A stretch of DNA of 64,000 bases from Numida meleagris (taxonomy: Eukaryota > Chordata > Aves > Galliformes > Numididae). Positions 22,491 to 35,824 of the stretch are shown here, in pieces. Below the pieces are notes generated by a model, which worked only from the letters and a program-made list of their open reading frames with translations, had not been told where the DNA came from and searched no databases. Both the position numbers and the translations under genes were made by a program. How positions within the stretch are numbered: the first letter of the stretch is position 1; each line of letters starts with the position of its first letter. The stretch is taken from contig NC_034409.1 in the NCBI RefSeq assembly GCF_002078875.1, positions 110,021,568 to 110,085,567 on the forward strand, in the 5' to 3' direction.

Positions 22491-24664
22491 CCTCTCCTTT
22501 GGACACAAGAGAGGGAGAGAGGGGGATTAGTGCGGCCCCTGCCAGGATGCACTCTGAGATGCCTGCGCCTTACACTCGGCCTCAGGACTCAGCCTTGGCA
22601 AATCCTGACCAAGTAGAAAACAAAAGCCAAAATGGTGGGAGAGAAGGAAGTTTCCTTTACCTAAGAGGCACACGGGGCGATGATGCCCTCAATCAGTGCC
22701 AGGCAGCAGCAAATGACGATCAAGAGGCGAAGTCCGGTGCCAGCCCACGCGCTCTCCAGCAAAGAGGTGGGGTGAGAGGTGAGCGTCACCCACACTCTCC
22801 ATCTTGTATGAAGTGCTTGGTGCAAGCAAGGCCTCATTTTGCTCAGGATTTCAGCTACGCCTGAGCCATTGCTTGCTTCCAAGCCAAGGGTGGGAGGTTG
22901 AGGCTCTCCCATGGCCCTTAATGTAACCCCATCTGCAAGGTTCCAGGTCATGCCAGCTCATTTCTGTCAAATTAGCCGGCACAGTGTTTATGTCAACATC
23001 ATACTTGTCTGACAGCTCTGTGCCAGCTGCAGGAAAAGAAACGCGATCCGGCCTTGCAGAAAAGCAGAGCCACGTGGATAGACACCACCTGACTGCCACG
23101 CAGCCTGCCAGCACAAATATAACTTCTCAGAAACACTCGAACACGTCTGAACAAGCAGAGCGAGCCAGGGCTGGGTCAGCACTTTGCACCACAGGGCTGT
23201 AGTCCTTGCCATCCAGCCCGAAGAGCCCTAAATTTGGATTTGCTGTACCTCCAAACCAATGCCTGAGCTCGCCTTTCAGTTCCGACATCCCCTTCTGCTG
23301 TATGCCAAACCCCACAGCAACTCTGCTGGGTGGAAAAACCCCAACTGCTCCAGGGCAGTGACTAACTTGTGGCACCTTACGATGGGATGACTTATAATGG
23401 GAGAGGCTCTGAAAGTGAAATAAGGCCGAATCCGGGTGGAACTGAGGAAAGCAGTTCAGTTACCTAACTAATGCAAAGCTGTGTTTTTCCACATGTGAAC
23501 AGAGTCCAAGGGAGGCACACCAGAGGCTTATGGCTCTCAGTAAGAGAAATTCTCTCTTGCTGAATTGTAAATGAATCTCCCAGCGCTAGGATTTTCCCTG
23601 ATGCCGCATTCGCTTTGCTGTGATAATACAATCTGACGGCTCTGAGAAATTTTGCTGTTTGTGCCCGAGTGATAATAACAAGAAAAAAGCAAAACAAGAA
23701 AGCTACCAGTCTGTGCTCGCAAGTTCACATTACAGAACAAAATATTCCCTCCTGGAACACACTGGGTCTTATGCAGATTCAACTTCTTTGGGTGACGCAA
23801 ATGCTGTAGAAACAACTGTGAGTCATAGAATAAAATCACATAAATCCCCCAAGCCAAGTGAGGACAAAACTCAGCCCACACAGCTCTGAATTCCCACTTT
23901 CTTGGTAGGAATAACTTTGTTTATCTTCCCTTTCTAAACGATACCCCCACCCTTGCTCTCATGGCAAGCCTTGCGCTTCCTATCCCTCCAGCCTGTAGCC
24001 TGTGTGTAAATATTGGTACTGGTATTGTAAATGTCAAAGTCCTGTCCCAGTATCTGCGGGGTGTAATGTAAAGCCTGCTGTGTGCTTGTTAGGACTAGTT
24101 TTGCTAATGAAGTCTGTATGAGAAATCTGGAACACATTCTCCCAGGCAGTCTGTGCATTTATTTTTCACTGAAAGTTTGTTTATAGCCAATCAGAGCCGG
24201 GCCTGGATATGTTATAAATGAAATGCAGCAGCACACAAGGAGCACTTAGTGCCTGAAGTCTTTAGAATGCCTTTTTATTTCCTAATACAACTGAATACAT
24301 CATTGCACCACCAGATTTCCCATGCACCAACTGGGGCACAGCCTTGCACAAACAGCCCTGCAGTTCGTAAACAAAGCCTGCAGACTCAATGTGGAGGCGG
24401 TGTAAATCATAATGGCTTTACTGCTGTCATTTTGCATCGGCGCCTGCTGAGCTTTCCACACTGAAACCTTCAGAGCATGTCATTACGGGGGTGGGAGGAG
24501 CTGCAGAAGAAGAGCTGCATGTAATAAACAAGATGTGATGCAGCCGCAGCATGTGCGAGCATATTGTTTTATTTATTTTTGGTGCGCTTGATTTTCCTTC
24601 TCCCTGACTTAACAGCATCTATGCGTGAGAGCTGAGTGACTCTGCTGGAAATACAGGTTGTAAT

Positions 24665-24679
24665 GTTTGCATGGCAATG
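24665..24679. promoter_or_regulatory. POU-SOX composite-like motif
   Basis: GTTTGCATGGCAATG matches the octamer-plus-SOX composite (ATTTGCATAACAATG) at 12 of 15 positions with correct spacing. A single motif, so it may be chance. Confidence 0.25.
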
Positions 24680-26734
24680 CACCATAAGCTTGATTTAAAC
24701 ATAGGGCAAATATGAGCTGTTTATCCTTTCTGGGTACTAACTACATCTCTTCAGGGTCAGGTTTGGGGTATGCAGTGGTGTACCTCTGGCTTTACATGCT
24801 GCAAACTTCTTCAAGTGGGTGAGGGGGCTGCAATTCATCTGTTCATTGTCACAGTCTGTTGACTGATGTATGTAGGACATACAAGTGCCTGGTTAAGTCA
24901 CGCACACGCCACTGGCCACTGAAGCCATGAACAAGCAAAAGCATGCTCTGAGCATGGCATTCATAATTCAGAAAGAGCAAGCTGTGCCCTGACCTACCCC
25001 AGCTTTAACCCATCCCTACCCTGCGAGGCAGCAGCTTCAGCCCCGCTGCACCCACGAGGCAGCCTTGTGTTGCACCTCCTCCTCTTCCCCACACTTCAGC
25101 ATCTCCCAAGTTAGCACTGGTAACTGAATGCATTGGCCCAATCTAGCTGAAGAGCCCTCGTGCCCATGTTACATTTTTCTCTCTGACAGGAACATTTTTG
25201 TACATGAGGCATGTTTTCCACTTCTGTTGTTTAAACACAGTAAATTGAGTCAGCTTTTAATAGTTGTTTCTTTTTTTCCTGAAAGATCTTCCAGATCCCT
25301 GGCAGAGGATACAGCATCTGTGTGTCACTCAATTAACACAGAAGAACAATTTATTCAGCCCCTTTAAAACTCCTCCATCATCAAATTAAATGGAGCACAA
25401 ATGTTTGAGAACTGTTGGGAAGAAAATATGTCTCTATTAAAGCTCCAGGGCTCCTGTCTTTTTGATTAAGGAAAAGCAATTTTGTACTTCTGAGACCTCC
25501 CACGCCGTATTCATAGGAGAGATGAGAAAGGCCTAGCTGACGTTCCTTATTTGGGAAGAAAAAGAAACACTTCAGTGCTCCCTTATATATCATAAGCTAA
25601 CCAAAAGAAATGACTGTGTTCTGCTTTCCTACCAACTTTAATCCACCGCTACATCTGGAAAACTCCGTGCTGTCACCTGGGACATATGAGTCCTTGTGAA
25701 AGGATAAGTAAACATCCCTAAACAAGGGAAGGGACATCGTTCCAACCATCCCAGCATACTCGCTGTAGTGCTGGATATGAGCTTAAACTGACTGCAACTT
25801 GCAGGAATCAATCCTCCAAATACATCTATTCATCTAACTTAGACTGTCACGAATGCACTGCCGTGGGGTTTGTGGAAAGGCTGGCCTTTGTTTTCCACTA
25901 AGAAAACAATGGAATAGAGATTTATACAAATGTTTTTTTGGCAAATTGGTTACGCACCTTTCCAGCCCAAATATTTGGTTCTTTACCTGTAAATAGAAAA
26001 GACAATCAAATCTGAAGTTTACAGCCCTGGAAGGTCACTGGAGCACTTTGCCCCTGTACCCTATTTTAGCTTTGCACATCAAAGGCTGCGATGCAAACAG
26101 CAGTGCATTCCGGGTCACCAATGGATTTTATGACCTCACATCTCCCGCTTCCCTAACTCACTGCCAAAGCCCCAGTTTCGTGTCTCGGCTGCAGAAGAGG
26201 GGTGCTGGGTTCACAAACCAGGGGGGCTGGCACTGCCAGGGCTGACACCAGCGCTGACCGCGTTGCTCTTGCAGAGGGTACTTGTTACTCCTTCAGTCAG
26301 TCACCAGACCTCAGTGTGCACAGTGTCACAGCTGCCAGGCTGCATATTTTCGATGGCTGTATTTTTGCCAAGTCAGAGCGCATTCACAAACTGAGAGATC
26401 ATCTCAGGACAAAGCCTGACCAGGAAAAAGCCTGTTTCTATTTTGGCACAGCAGCGTGGAGGGACAGGGTTCAGATCACAGGGTTCTCACAGCTGGATTC
26501 TGTGGGTGGAGGAGGTTTAAAACACAGATAATCTTGGAATTTCCTACAGCAAAGCGCGCTACACCACTTGCTTATTTTTATTTCCCCCCGGCCATGAATT
26601 TCACCAGCTGAGGTCTGGAGCACCTCCGACTGTGGCTTGCCAACCACCCTCTCAAAGCCTACAGGTGATACCTTCCAAGAAACCAGAGGAAAGGCAGAGC
26701 TAGCGGAGTGCTACGCAGAGTCCTCCCTAAGCAG

Positions 26735-26800
26735 CTCTCTCATTAGCATCAATTCGTGTGAATTATTGAGTTAATCCCCATACTCTCTTGAGCAATCCTA
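26735..26800. promoter_or_regulatory. Homeodomain/OTX-like motif group
   Basis: CTCATTAGCATCAATTC is followed by GTGAATTATTGAGTTAATCC and CC. TAATCC is the OTX2/CRX core, and the others are general homeodomain cores. This is relevant because NYX is a retinal gene. Inferred. Confidence 0.25.
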
Positions 26801-29800
26801 TCTATTTGTACAGCACTTCCAATAACACACTGCTCCAGCGGATGCTATACAAACGAGGAACAAGAGGCTGCAGAACACCAGCATTTTACTGCACGCCACG
26901 CAGATTTCCTGATGTCTCACAGCTCCTTGCTAGAGACACCTAGAGACACTGTAACACCCCCAGGAGGGACCGTCCCACTCGGGAAGAGGAAATAAATGAT
27001 GGAAACTAGGCATGCCCATGATAAGATGGGATGGAGGGGAAAGGTGGCCTGGAAGAGTTTAGGCAGGAGCCCTGCGGGTGTTAAAAGTGGGAACAAGGTA
27101 AGAGAGAGAGACGGCGAAGCAGATGAAAGAAGCTTGAAGGCTGGGACTTGTGCAGCTCTGTGCATGCTGAAGCCTCAGCTTTCCTCTGACCTTATTTCAT
27201 TCCATCAAATACACAGGAACACGAGCAGCCATAATACACATGACACATGACCATACATAAAAACACAAACGCTGGAAGAGACAAAAGGTTATATTTGAAC
27301 ATGTTAAAGCCTTGTCCAAGGCAAACTGAATTATCCCCAGTTAGAGACAAGCAAACTCCCTGACACTGTCCAAGTACCTTGTTCCAAAATGAATAGCATG
27401 TGTGCTGTACAAACCCTCTCCCATGTGCAAGCTGTAGGTGACCAAACACTCAGCTCACAGAGCAGTGGTTGAACCAAACGCTGTAGGACTGCCTATGGCC
27501 CTGGGCAGAGTGGGGGTTTCTCTGCAGAGGAGCAGGTGCTGCCCAAGCCAAGTGCCCAGAAGGAAAATGCTTCCCAGCCCTCCTGCACACACGCCTTGCC
27601 TTTAAAAGTTTCTGCAAATACCTTTACCAGCAGGCCTGTCTGTACAAGTAAGCACAGGTCTGTATCTGGGACTTACATTGCACAGGGTGGGGGTTTGTAG
27701 CTCTTGAAGACCAGCATCTTTGATCAAAACAGCACAGTCATGAAACACCTGGCTTTTTGAACTGGATGAAGAGGTATTGAGTTACATTAAAGATCTCACT
27801 GGTCCCTCATTCCCCATCTGCTTCTTTTTCAGTTTGATATGAAAAAAGCTGTATATTTTTTCCTTCCTACTGCTCCTTTTTTGTCATACAGGCAAGCTAT
27901 CTGATATACTTGAGCATGTGCTCCTGAAGGCACTGGTGACACACTGCATGAGAACAGAAATCAAACCCACTGACATCTTCATTTTAGATGTTGTTGTTTT
28001 CTCTTCCGTACTCAGTGCTAGTCTAGATCAGCACTTCAAAGACCTCTCTGTGATCTCAGCAGAACAGTGAGATGGCAGGAGCTTTCCCCTGGGAGAAAAA
28101 GGGGGCAAAAAAAAAGGACAACCTGCTCAAGACCTCTGAGGGTAACACAAAGGTTAAATCAAGCTAGATGGGAGGTGTCATCCCATGTCCAGAAGCCCTC
28201 TCTTCTCCTAACTCGAGGAACACCAATCTGACCTTCAGGAGAGACAACAGGGATGATGAGTAACACCAGCCAACACAGGTTAAATGGCTAAATCACTCCT
28301 GTGCCAGGAAGGAAACCCCAACGTTCCTGAACTGAGAAAGTGCCACGTTCCTTCCCCATCCTTAAAGCAGGAAGAGCCAGAACTTTGATACTATCCCTGC
28401 TTTGTTATTGACACCAGGGAACAAGGCCTTGCTGCAGCAAGGTTGAGCTGCCCTGTTTTTCAGGACACAAGTTCCCCGCACTGTGGCAGACTTGGAAGAA
28501 GCCTCAACTACAGTAGCAAATAACAGTACTACTACCAACCATCTGCTGCCTTCAAAGCTTAAAAAAATGCCATCCCTTACTTAACTCAGCCCTATTGGCA
28601 ACGGTGGAAGGACTGGTCTCAGTTGCCCCATGGGAACCACCAAAGCAGAAACATCCAGGTGTTCTGCTCAGCTTTCTTCACAGATGGCATGAGTAGGAAG
28701 ATTTCCTTTCAAGAAAACAGCAGTGAAGGTACACCAAGAGCTAGGATGCTTTGGAAACGGTGCATGGCCTGTCTCCCCTCCATGCTTGGAAAGTGATTTG
28801 CTAGAGGATTAACCAAGATAGTGTAACTCTAGCAAAGGCCTGACCAGAATCAGCTTTGTATAGTACGCAAAAACACAACATGAACTTGTAGTTCAGAAGT
28901 CTTCTTTTGTTCTCAAAAATCCAATAGAAGTTTTCTCTGCATTTCTGACAGCAGCCCAGGGCTATAACCTAGATATCCTTTATAACCTGTATACTGAACA
29001 TGTTGGCTGCTGAGGCTGTGCTTTCATATATTGGTGCCAACTTTGCAAAATGAACATACAACATCAAACAAAACAGTGATAGAGCTGGTCAGAAATCCTT
29101 CAGCCAAACTGTTTTGTGTCTGTCAAAACGAGTTGGTTCTTGGAGGAAAAAAAAACATTTGTAAGATGCTGCCACTGTGAGAAGTGGTTTGGAATTGCCA
29201 AAATGTCAACCTATGGCATTCTTTAAAAATAGCGTACTTTGAGAATTGGATTTAGAAAGGAAAGCCATTGTAATGTGATTTTTTAAAAAGTGAGAAGTAT
29301 GAAAGAGAGCTGAAGTTAACAAACAACCGAAACCCAAAGATGCCACTTATTTAGATCATAAGCTTTGCACTGGCATGGAAGAAAAAAACGCTAAAGTTGA
29401 AAGGTTCCACATGAAAAGGAAAAATACATCCAATCCAGGTCTAATTTTAAAAACAGAGCATGCTCTGATAAAGAAAATTAAACCTAGCATGCATACATAA
29501 ACTAGCTTCTTCCTCGTCTTGGAGGTTATTCAGTTATTGCATTCTGGTATTTTTTATCATACTAAAAACAAATCACAGTTTTTTAAACAAGCCTCGCTCA
29601 ACTATTACAACTTCTCCTGAACTGATGAGAATTCATACACTAAGTAGTTCATAAAGCTGCTTCTGAGGACTGTGTACAAATCTTATAGCCTTATCCATTA
29701 CAGTTCTACCAGCTACTGCTCTGGGCTAAAAGAGCTCAAGGGCCTTCAGGAGGTGTTTAAATAACCTGAAGTAATAATTTTGCAGAGAAAAACCTTGAGC

Positions 29801-32800
29801 AGCAATCGTCCTGTAGCTCAGACAGAACCTATTACTTACAAGGTCCTGCCTGAGCAGCACTGCCAACTCCTCATTTGGAGGCATGGATTAGCCACCCTGA
29901 AGAGCAGAGCAGCTACAGTCCGTACCCAAAAGGAGCCCCTTCACACTATGGAAGAGTCTACTTGAGGCAGTATGATGTATGGAAGAAATAGGCCTCTGGA
30001 AGCAGGAACATGAAAGAAAACAACGGTATAAAGTTTCTGACTTCTGAGAAAGTCGGTCTGAAAATATCCACACCACGCAGAGGTTGCAAATGGTGGCGAA
30101 GAGTTCAGGACAAAAAAATGTTCCTGGTTCAGAAGGATGAGGGCAGATCCATGGGACTCAGAGGAAGGTATAAGTTTCTGGGCTTAGTAGGAAGACTGAA
30201 GGAAAACAATGGATTTACCACAGCAGGACAAACGGCACAAACACGCAGCGATAAATAGCTCCTGGTCCCTGACTTCACAGTTAGCAACGTAACAACCCAT
30301 CTAAATGCTGGTGGAAGTAAGACCTAGCACAGAATTAGGACTTCTTCACAAAGCATCAGGTGATTGCAGAAGAAAAATCACTCAACAACCAGGGTAACCA
30401 GAAGACTGCATGCCACACAGAAATACAGACCTCCAATTAAATCATCCACATGGAAACTTGTTCCTTATCTCTAAGCACACTATATGATACCTATGTAATT
30501 ATTAACAAGTCTTCATCTATTCTCCTCTTAGAGAGTTCCTCTGATGTGTTTCACCTCCAGCCCAGTGCCGGCAGCGGAAGGAACTGAACGTGAGGTTGGG
30601 TGAACCTGCACATGGTAACCACAGCCTTATCCACAAGCGGTCACAACCCTATAGTGCAGCCCACGCCAGAAAATTTAGCAGTGCTGCGGAGTACAACTCA
30701 TAAAGTGCTGCCAGTCAGAGGAGTGCTGTCTTGTACTGCACTATCGACTGTGAAATCTGCCTCCATTTCACACGTGGATCCTGCCAAGCACATCTCAAAT
30801 TCGTGATTAATTCCTTTCAGAACCACTCACAGTTTTACAGCGAGGGACCTATCATCTCAAGCAAGGCTGCACTCCCCCGGTGCTAAACTGAAGACCAGAC
30901 CAGCGGCAAGGACCTCCTAAAACCTTAAAGATCACATAAATCTCGTCTTGCATGGGGAACTTTGATTCCCAGGGAGCTGCTGCTAAAGGAATGACTACAC
31001 TTTGAAGGAAAGAGCCATAGCTGCAGCCTCTTAGTTCCCATGCTAACGCAGAGTGCCCCATGCTGCTCCCAGTTCCCCAGGTTCCTCTGAAGGGAAGTTG
31101 CTGTTCGCACAAGAGCACTGTGGGGTCATTCTCTGAAGAGAGCACTAACACTTGGGGCTTCTGGGTTCTATTTCTGACTGCCTCTTGCTTGACTGCTTTG
31201 CATCTGTTTCCTGGTAACCTCCTTTCTTCAAGGCGTGCTGAGCCTTGCGAGAAGTAGCGCAGAACACGAGCGGCTGGGTGGGGCTATCACTTATTCTCTA
31301 GGAAGTAGGCATGTACTGGAGTCCCTTTGGGAATCACTCCACTTACTTTGTCCCTAAAGTATGTTGCAATCCCACAGAGGTCTAATTATCAGATTTCTCA
31401 GCTGTTAATGGGACACGGAGGAAAGGATTTATCCTTCTTTGGAAAGGAAGACAGAAGATTCAAGCAAGCTTTCAACTACACGTTCCCCATTATGTTCTTA
31501 GACTTGCACAACTGAAAACCTAAGCATACACAGTCGTTTCTACCAGAGAATCCCTTCTTCATGCACAGACAAAAATGGGATGGCTGGAAAAGCCCAATAA
31601 TGAAGTACTCTCTTTCCATAAACTAGTTCTCTCCTTACAAGTGTTTTGCACTTGTTCAGAGAACATTTCCTGTAACCTGAATCTTATCTCTGACTAAGCT
31701 CAACACACGGGTGGTACTTTGATTGCAACTGTTCGTCCACATAGTTTCTGGCCATTCCTTCTTTGTAAATAGCCCTTTCTAAATGCCTGGTTCCCTTACT
31801 TCATGAGAAATACTTTCAACCAGGTGAACATCTGAGATCTCGTGTACCGTGAGAAGCACTGTTTAGAGAGCAACAAGAATTTACAAAAAAAAAGGAGGTA
31901 GAAAACAAAGTAAGCAACAGGAATTGAACTAGAAATGAAAAGTAACTCAGAAATGCCCTCAGAAATCTATTTACTTATTACAGTATCACAAGGAATATAC
32001 TGAAGAGTCCCATGCTCTTAGTAAGTTGAAACTAGAAGTCCCAGCTGAGGTGAGATGGGATGGGACGTTGCAGTCCATGCCTGGAAAAGTTCACACCTTA
32101 CACTGTTACGATGAACAAGACACAACAACAGTTGCAGCACGATGATGTGATTGGCCTCAGGTAACCAAGATCAGCTGTACAGCTCAGAAAAGGTGTCAGC
32201 TGTCTTGGGTTTTTTGTCTAACCCTTATTCTCATCTCACCGCTCCCTCCTCATGTGTATCACTACTACTCCTTCCCTACTGAGACACCTACACAAGGAAA
32301 TTAGACAAGCCCCCTCGCTACTGAAAAAGCTCTGATACTCAGAAATAACGCTTGCAGTTTCTATCCTGAATGTATTTAATTACATAATGCCAACAGATTG
32401 CTACCAGTTTACCCTGGATTGTACTTAAGCCTTCCCTGCGCAATCTGTATCCTTAGCCTACCAGTTTCCCCCTAGAAGAATGGCAACACTTCCTCTGAAA
32501 AATCTAGCTTGTACAAAGTGAGAGCAACGTTTTCATTCATACCGCATACACTGCCACTGTACCCAAACCTGTATGAGTTATTAATCAGATTCAGCACCGT
32601 GTACTCTGTGCTCTGAACATGCTGTTTGAACATTTATTTGAACAAGGTAATTCATTTAGCAGCAGTATTTTTCTGCTAACAAATTCAGACGATACACATG
32701 GTAAATCTCCACTGAAATGGCAGGATTAATAGCAGATCTGTCCTCAGCAAAATGCAAAATTTAGAGCAGGATTCTAATTGCTTATTTGCAGAGGAACAGT

Positions 32801-33069
32801 GTCCCTTATAATCAAATACACAATAGAATTTCTTTCCAACCTTATCCTAAACAGACTGCCAAGTCTTAAGGAGATCCATAGCACTGACAGCCTTTCCACA
32901 CCTTCCCTAAATAACATCAGGAAAGAACCAATGTTCTGTCTATCAGAACCACCAGATTCTAGTAGATCAAGTAGGCAAAGTGGACAAAGACTGCCATCAC
33001 TCAGACTTTCCCTACCCTCAGCTCTGCTCCAGGTCTGCCTTATTAACTATCAGCAAGTTCCCCCAGCTT

Positions 33070-33335
33070 AGAATCATAGAACAGTTAGAAGAGACTCCAC
33101 AATGACCAAAGCCAGCTCCAGGCTCCACAAAGGACCGCTCAGAATTCAAACCCTTCCTTTGAGAGCATTGTCCAAACGCTCCTTGAACTCTGGCACTTGG
33201 GGCTCTGCCCGCCACCCTCTGGTGAAAAACCTTTCCCTAACACCCACCACCCTGAGCCTCCTCTGATGCAGCTCCATGCCATTCCTTTGGTATTAGCAGT
33301 CACCAAAGAGATCCCCTCCCAAAGTCACCCCTTAT
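33070..33335 (-). mobile_element. CR1 LINE 3' end, minus orientation, diverged
   Basis: Starts AGAATCATAGAACAGTTAGA and continues with CR1-like TTGTCCAAACGCTCCTTGAA, AAACCTTTCCCTAACACCCA and CTGAGCCTCCTCTGATGCAG. It is more diverged than the left-hand copies. Confidence 0.85.
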
Positions 33336-35799
33336 TTCATCATACTTCTTCAAAATAAGCATCTTTACACCAATGACTTTCTGAGGCCTATTGACATATA
33401 CTATGTACAAGGCTCGCTTCAACAAAAGCGAGCAAACGAGTAGGAGGCTGGCAGAACCACAGAGTTCTGGTATGTTACTACCCAGAAGGTGTTTTGTGCA
33501 TTACTTTGTCGTCTCTATAGCCTCGGCAATCTTCCCCTAAGAAATAATCCTGTTACAATTACCCTGTGAGTTGACTTGTGTGATCATACAACAGGCCCAG
33601 TCAAGCGGACAAGCTCACAACACAATAGTGAAACTACAGACTTCCCATTTGTCCTCCTTCAAAGGATGAGCTGACACTCAAGCTTTGTAATTCAACACTG
33701 CAGTAACTAGCCACAGGTTATTTTTATGAACACACCGACCAATATGAGCAACAGTGAACACTGCACTTGATGGGAGGATTCACAAACTCAGCAGGCTACA
33801 GACACACAATTTTCATGAGGTATACAGTGCAACTTTGGATTGCCATGACGAGAACCTCAGCTATGTACTGCTTGCTCAAGTCTTTCCTGTACGCAGTCGT
33901 TGCCTACATCTCATGCTAGCACCTAATGAAACTAATCCTCCAGTCCACAAAGTCCTCTAGTAACCCCTCTGCTCTCCCACTCTATGAAGTTTCATGGTAT
34001 GATGTTACTCTAAACCCATCCTGTCCACCACCACATCCACAGACATCTCACTAGGGGAAAACAAGAATACTCAAATTAGTAACTCACAATTCAATTTCAC
34101 AGCTCCTCTCTCCTTAACTTCTCCATCAATCCTCTATTCCAGTTATCACACAAAAGCTTGAAAATTACCGGGCCCAGTACACCAAGAGCTAATAAGACAC
34201 TCTTCCCCACCTCTGTGGGAAGACATTCCAAGGTTCTTATCAGTATCCTAACACTCATACCTGCCATTTCCCCAGTACCTAGTTTCAGCCTTGCTGTCTC
34301 CACTTGCAGCCCTATACCGAACTCATATTTCTACCAAAACACAGAAGGCTTCCCCCTACTTCATACTAACCATTACCACTAATTTCCACATTCCCTGGTC
34401 CAGTGCTGTTTATATATGCGTCTGGCCTAGAGACTGCTTCACTATGCTCATCTTCAGCTGCACAATTGAATTCTGCCATGCCTGTCTTGCTGCAGTAACC
34501 TTCACTTTGAACAAGCCTCAACCTCAAACAATGAACACAAACCTTCATGCTTGAGGCTCAACTTGCATGCCCCATGCACCACCAACAACTACACAACGCT
34601 TCAATCAGTTATATATATATATACCCAACTATGGTACAGAATTCCTATGACTAACTGATAAGCAAGGGGAGAAACAATGGCCAGGTTAAAGCTTTTGGAA
34701 GGTAAGTGCATGCTGCACATCCAGGGACATAGCGTGACAACACAAAGCCCTGCAGGATGAGGTTGGTCATTAGTGCAAGTCTAAAGCAGGTAAATTTAGT
34801 GTGGTCCACACTCAGTGTGCTCAAAACGGTGACCCACAAGCAAGCAATGCAGGTAAACACGGCTATTTCCTCCTCCTTGGTGCTTCACTATTTCAAAGCA
34901 CACATTGTCTACTGAGCAGCATCTCACAAGCCAAGAAGACCTGCAGCTGGGCATTTATGGATCCTGGACAACAAGTACACATCGAGTCTTTACTAAGTGA
35001 GGGACCGGTCCTCAACCCACACCATAAATCTATAGCAGACTTACTTTCTTCTTTCTCAGCAGGAATCCACTTGTTTTGAGTCATTTCAGTACAGAATTTG
35101 AAATTGTTTCTTCTACAAGAGATGAATGTGGACTTGAAACATCTGAATCTATTCCTTTCACTGTATCCCCACCGTTATTGCAGTACACAAGCTCACTCCA
35201 ACCTATTTGTAGCTCATAATCCCATGCTTCAATCTTCTAAAGCAGAACAACAAGCACAGGTCTGGTTTTGCTACGCGATGAGGGCACTGACTCTTTCTGG
35301 AGGGAAGAGAAACAAGTTACCACCCTCCAGCTGTGACCGAGTGCATAGTACAGCTTTTCCACACAACTGCACACTGATTCTCAACAAGGCTTCCAAGCAA
35401 CGATCAATAGGTAACACCCTTTGCAAGCTATCTGCACTAAGATGCGGCACAGCCACGAGATGAGGTCTGAATACATACGGCTGAAGGACTGAAGTCTGTG
35501 CATAAGCTTCAATCAATTTCATTCGTTACAGTTGAACTTGTTACGCCTAAGGGAAGGGGAAGGCAATCTGATCTGTACCCACGTTAACTTCTTTAGAAGA
35601 CTTGAACTCAAGTACCAGCGTTGCTAGGTACAGGTCATTCTACGCTTGCTCCCACAGCAGTAACCCTGGGTTCAGCTCCCATGAGCCAAGCACACTGATG
35701 CGTACCACACTATATTCACCTGCTTCCAGATTTGCATGTGGATGAGACTACTCGAGCTACAGCTCAGAAACCAGAAGAGTGACGCTTCACAAATGAATA
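33336..35799. other. Intergenic, downstream of DDX3X
   Basis: AT-rich unique sequence beyond the predicted end of DDX3X. No exon or transposon recognised. Contains a short AT dinucleotide repeat at 34610-34623. Confidence 0.45.
34610..34623. repeat. Short (AT)n microsatellite
   Basis: Seven uninterrupted TA units. Confidence 0.85.
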
Positions 35800-35818
35800 G
35801 ACTGTGCAGTTCAACTTT

Positions 35819-35824
35819 TTTATT
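35819..35824 (-). terminator. DDX3X: Distal DDX3X poly(A) signal
   Basis: TTTATT on the plus strand (AATAAA in the sense direction), about 2.4 kb past the stop codon, with T/G-containing sequence beyond it in the transcript direction. Confidence 0.55.

Larger units (their letters stand above)
20945..33069. other. Intergenic region free of recognisable transposons
   Basis: About 12.1 kb without any CR1, LTR or DNA transposon that I recognise and without a credible coding exon. It contains motif-dense segments listed separately (22321, 24665, 26735). The frames at 21259-21639 and 22454-22864 are GC-biased chance ORFs with no domain features. Part of the region may hold NYX distal enhancers or noncoding exons. 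Confidence 0.5.

Noticed and set aside
24185..24220. CCAAT (AGCCAATCAGAGC) followed by TTATAAA as a promoter
   Set aside because: The two motifs are too close (about 25 bp) for a typical CCAAT-TATA promoter, and no gene follows on the plus strand.
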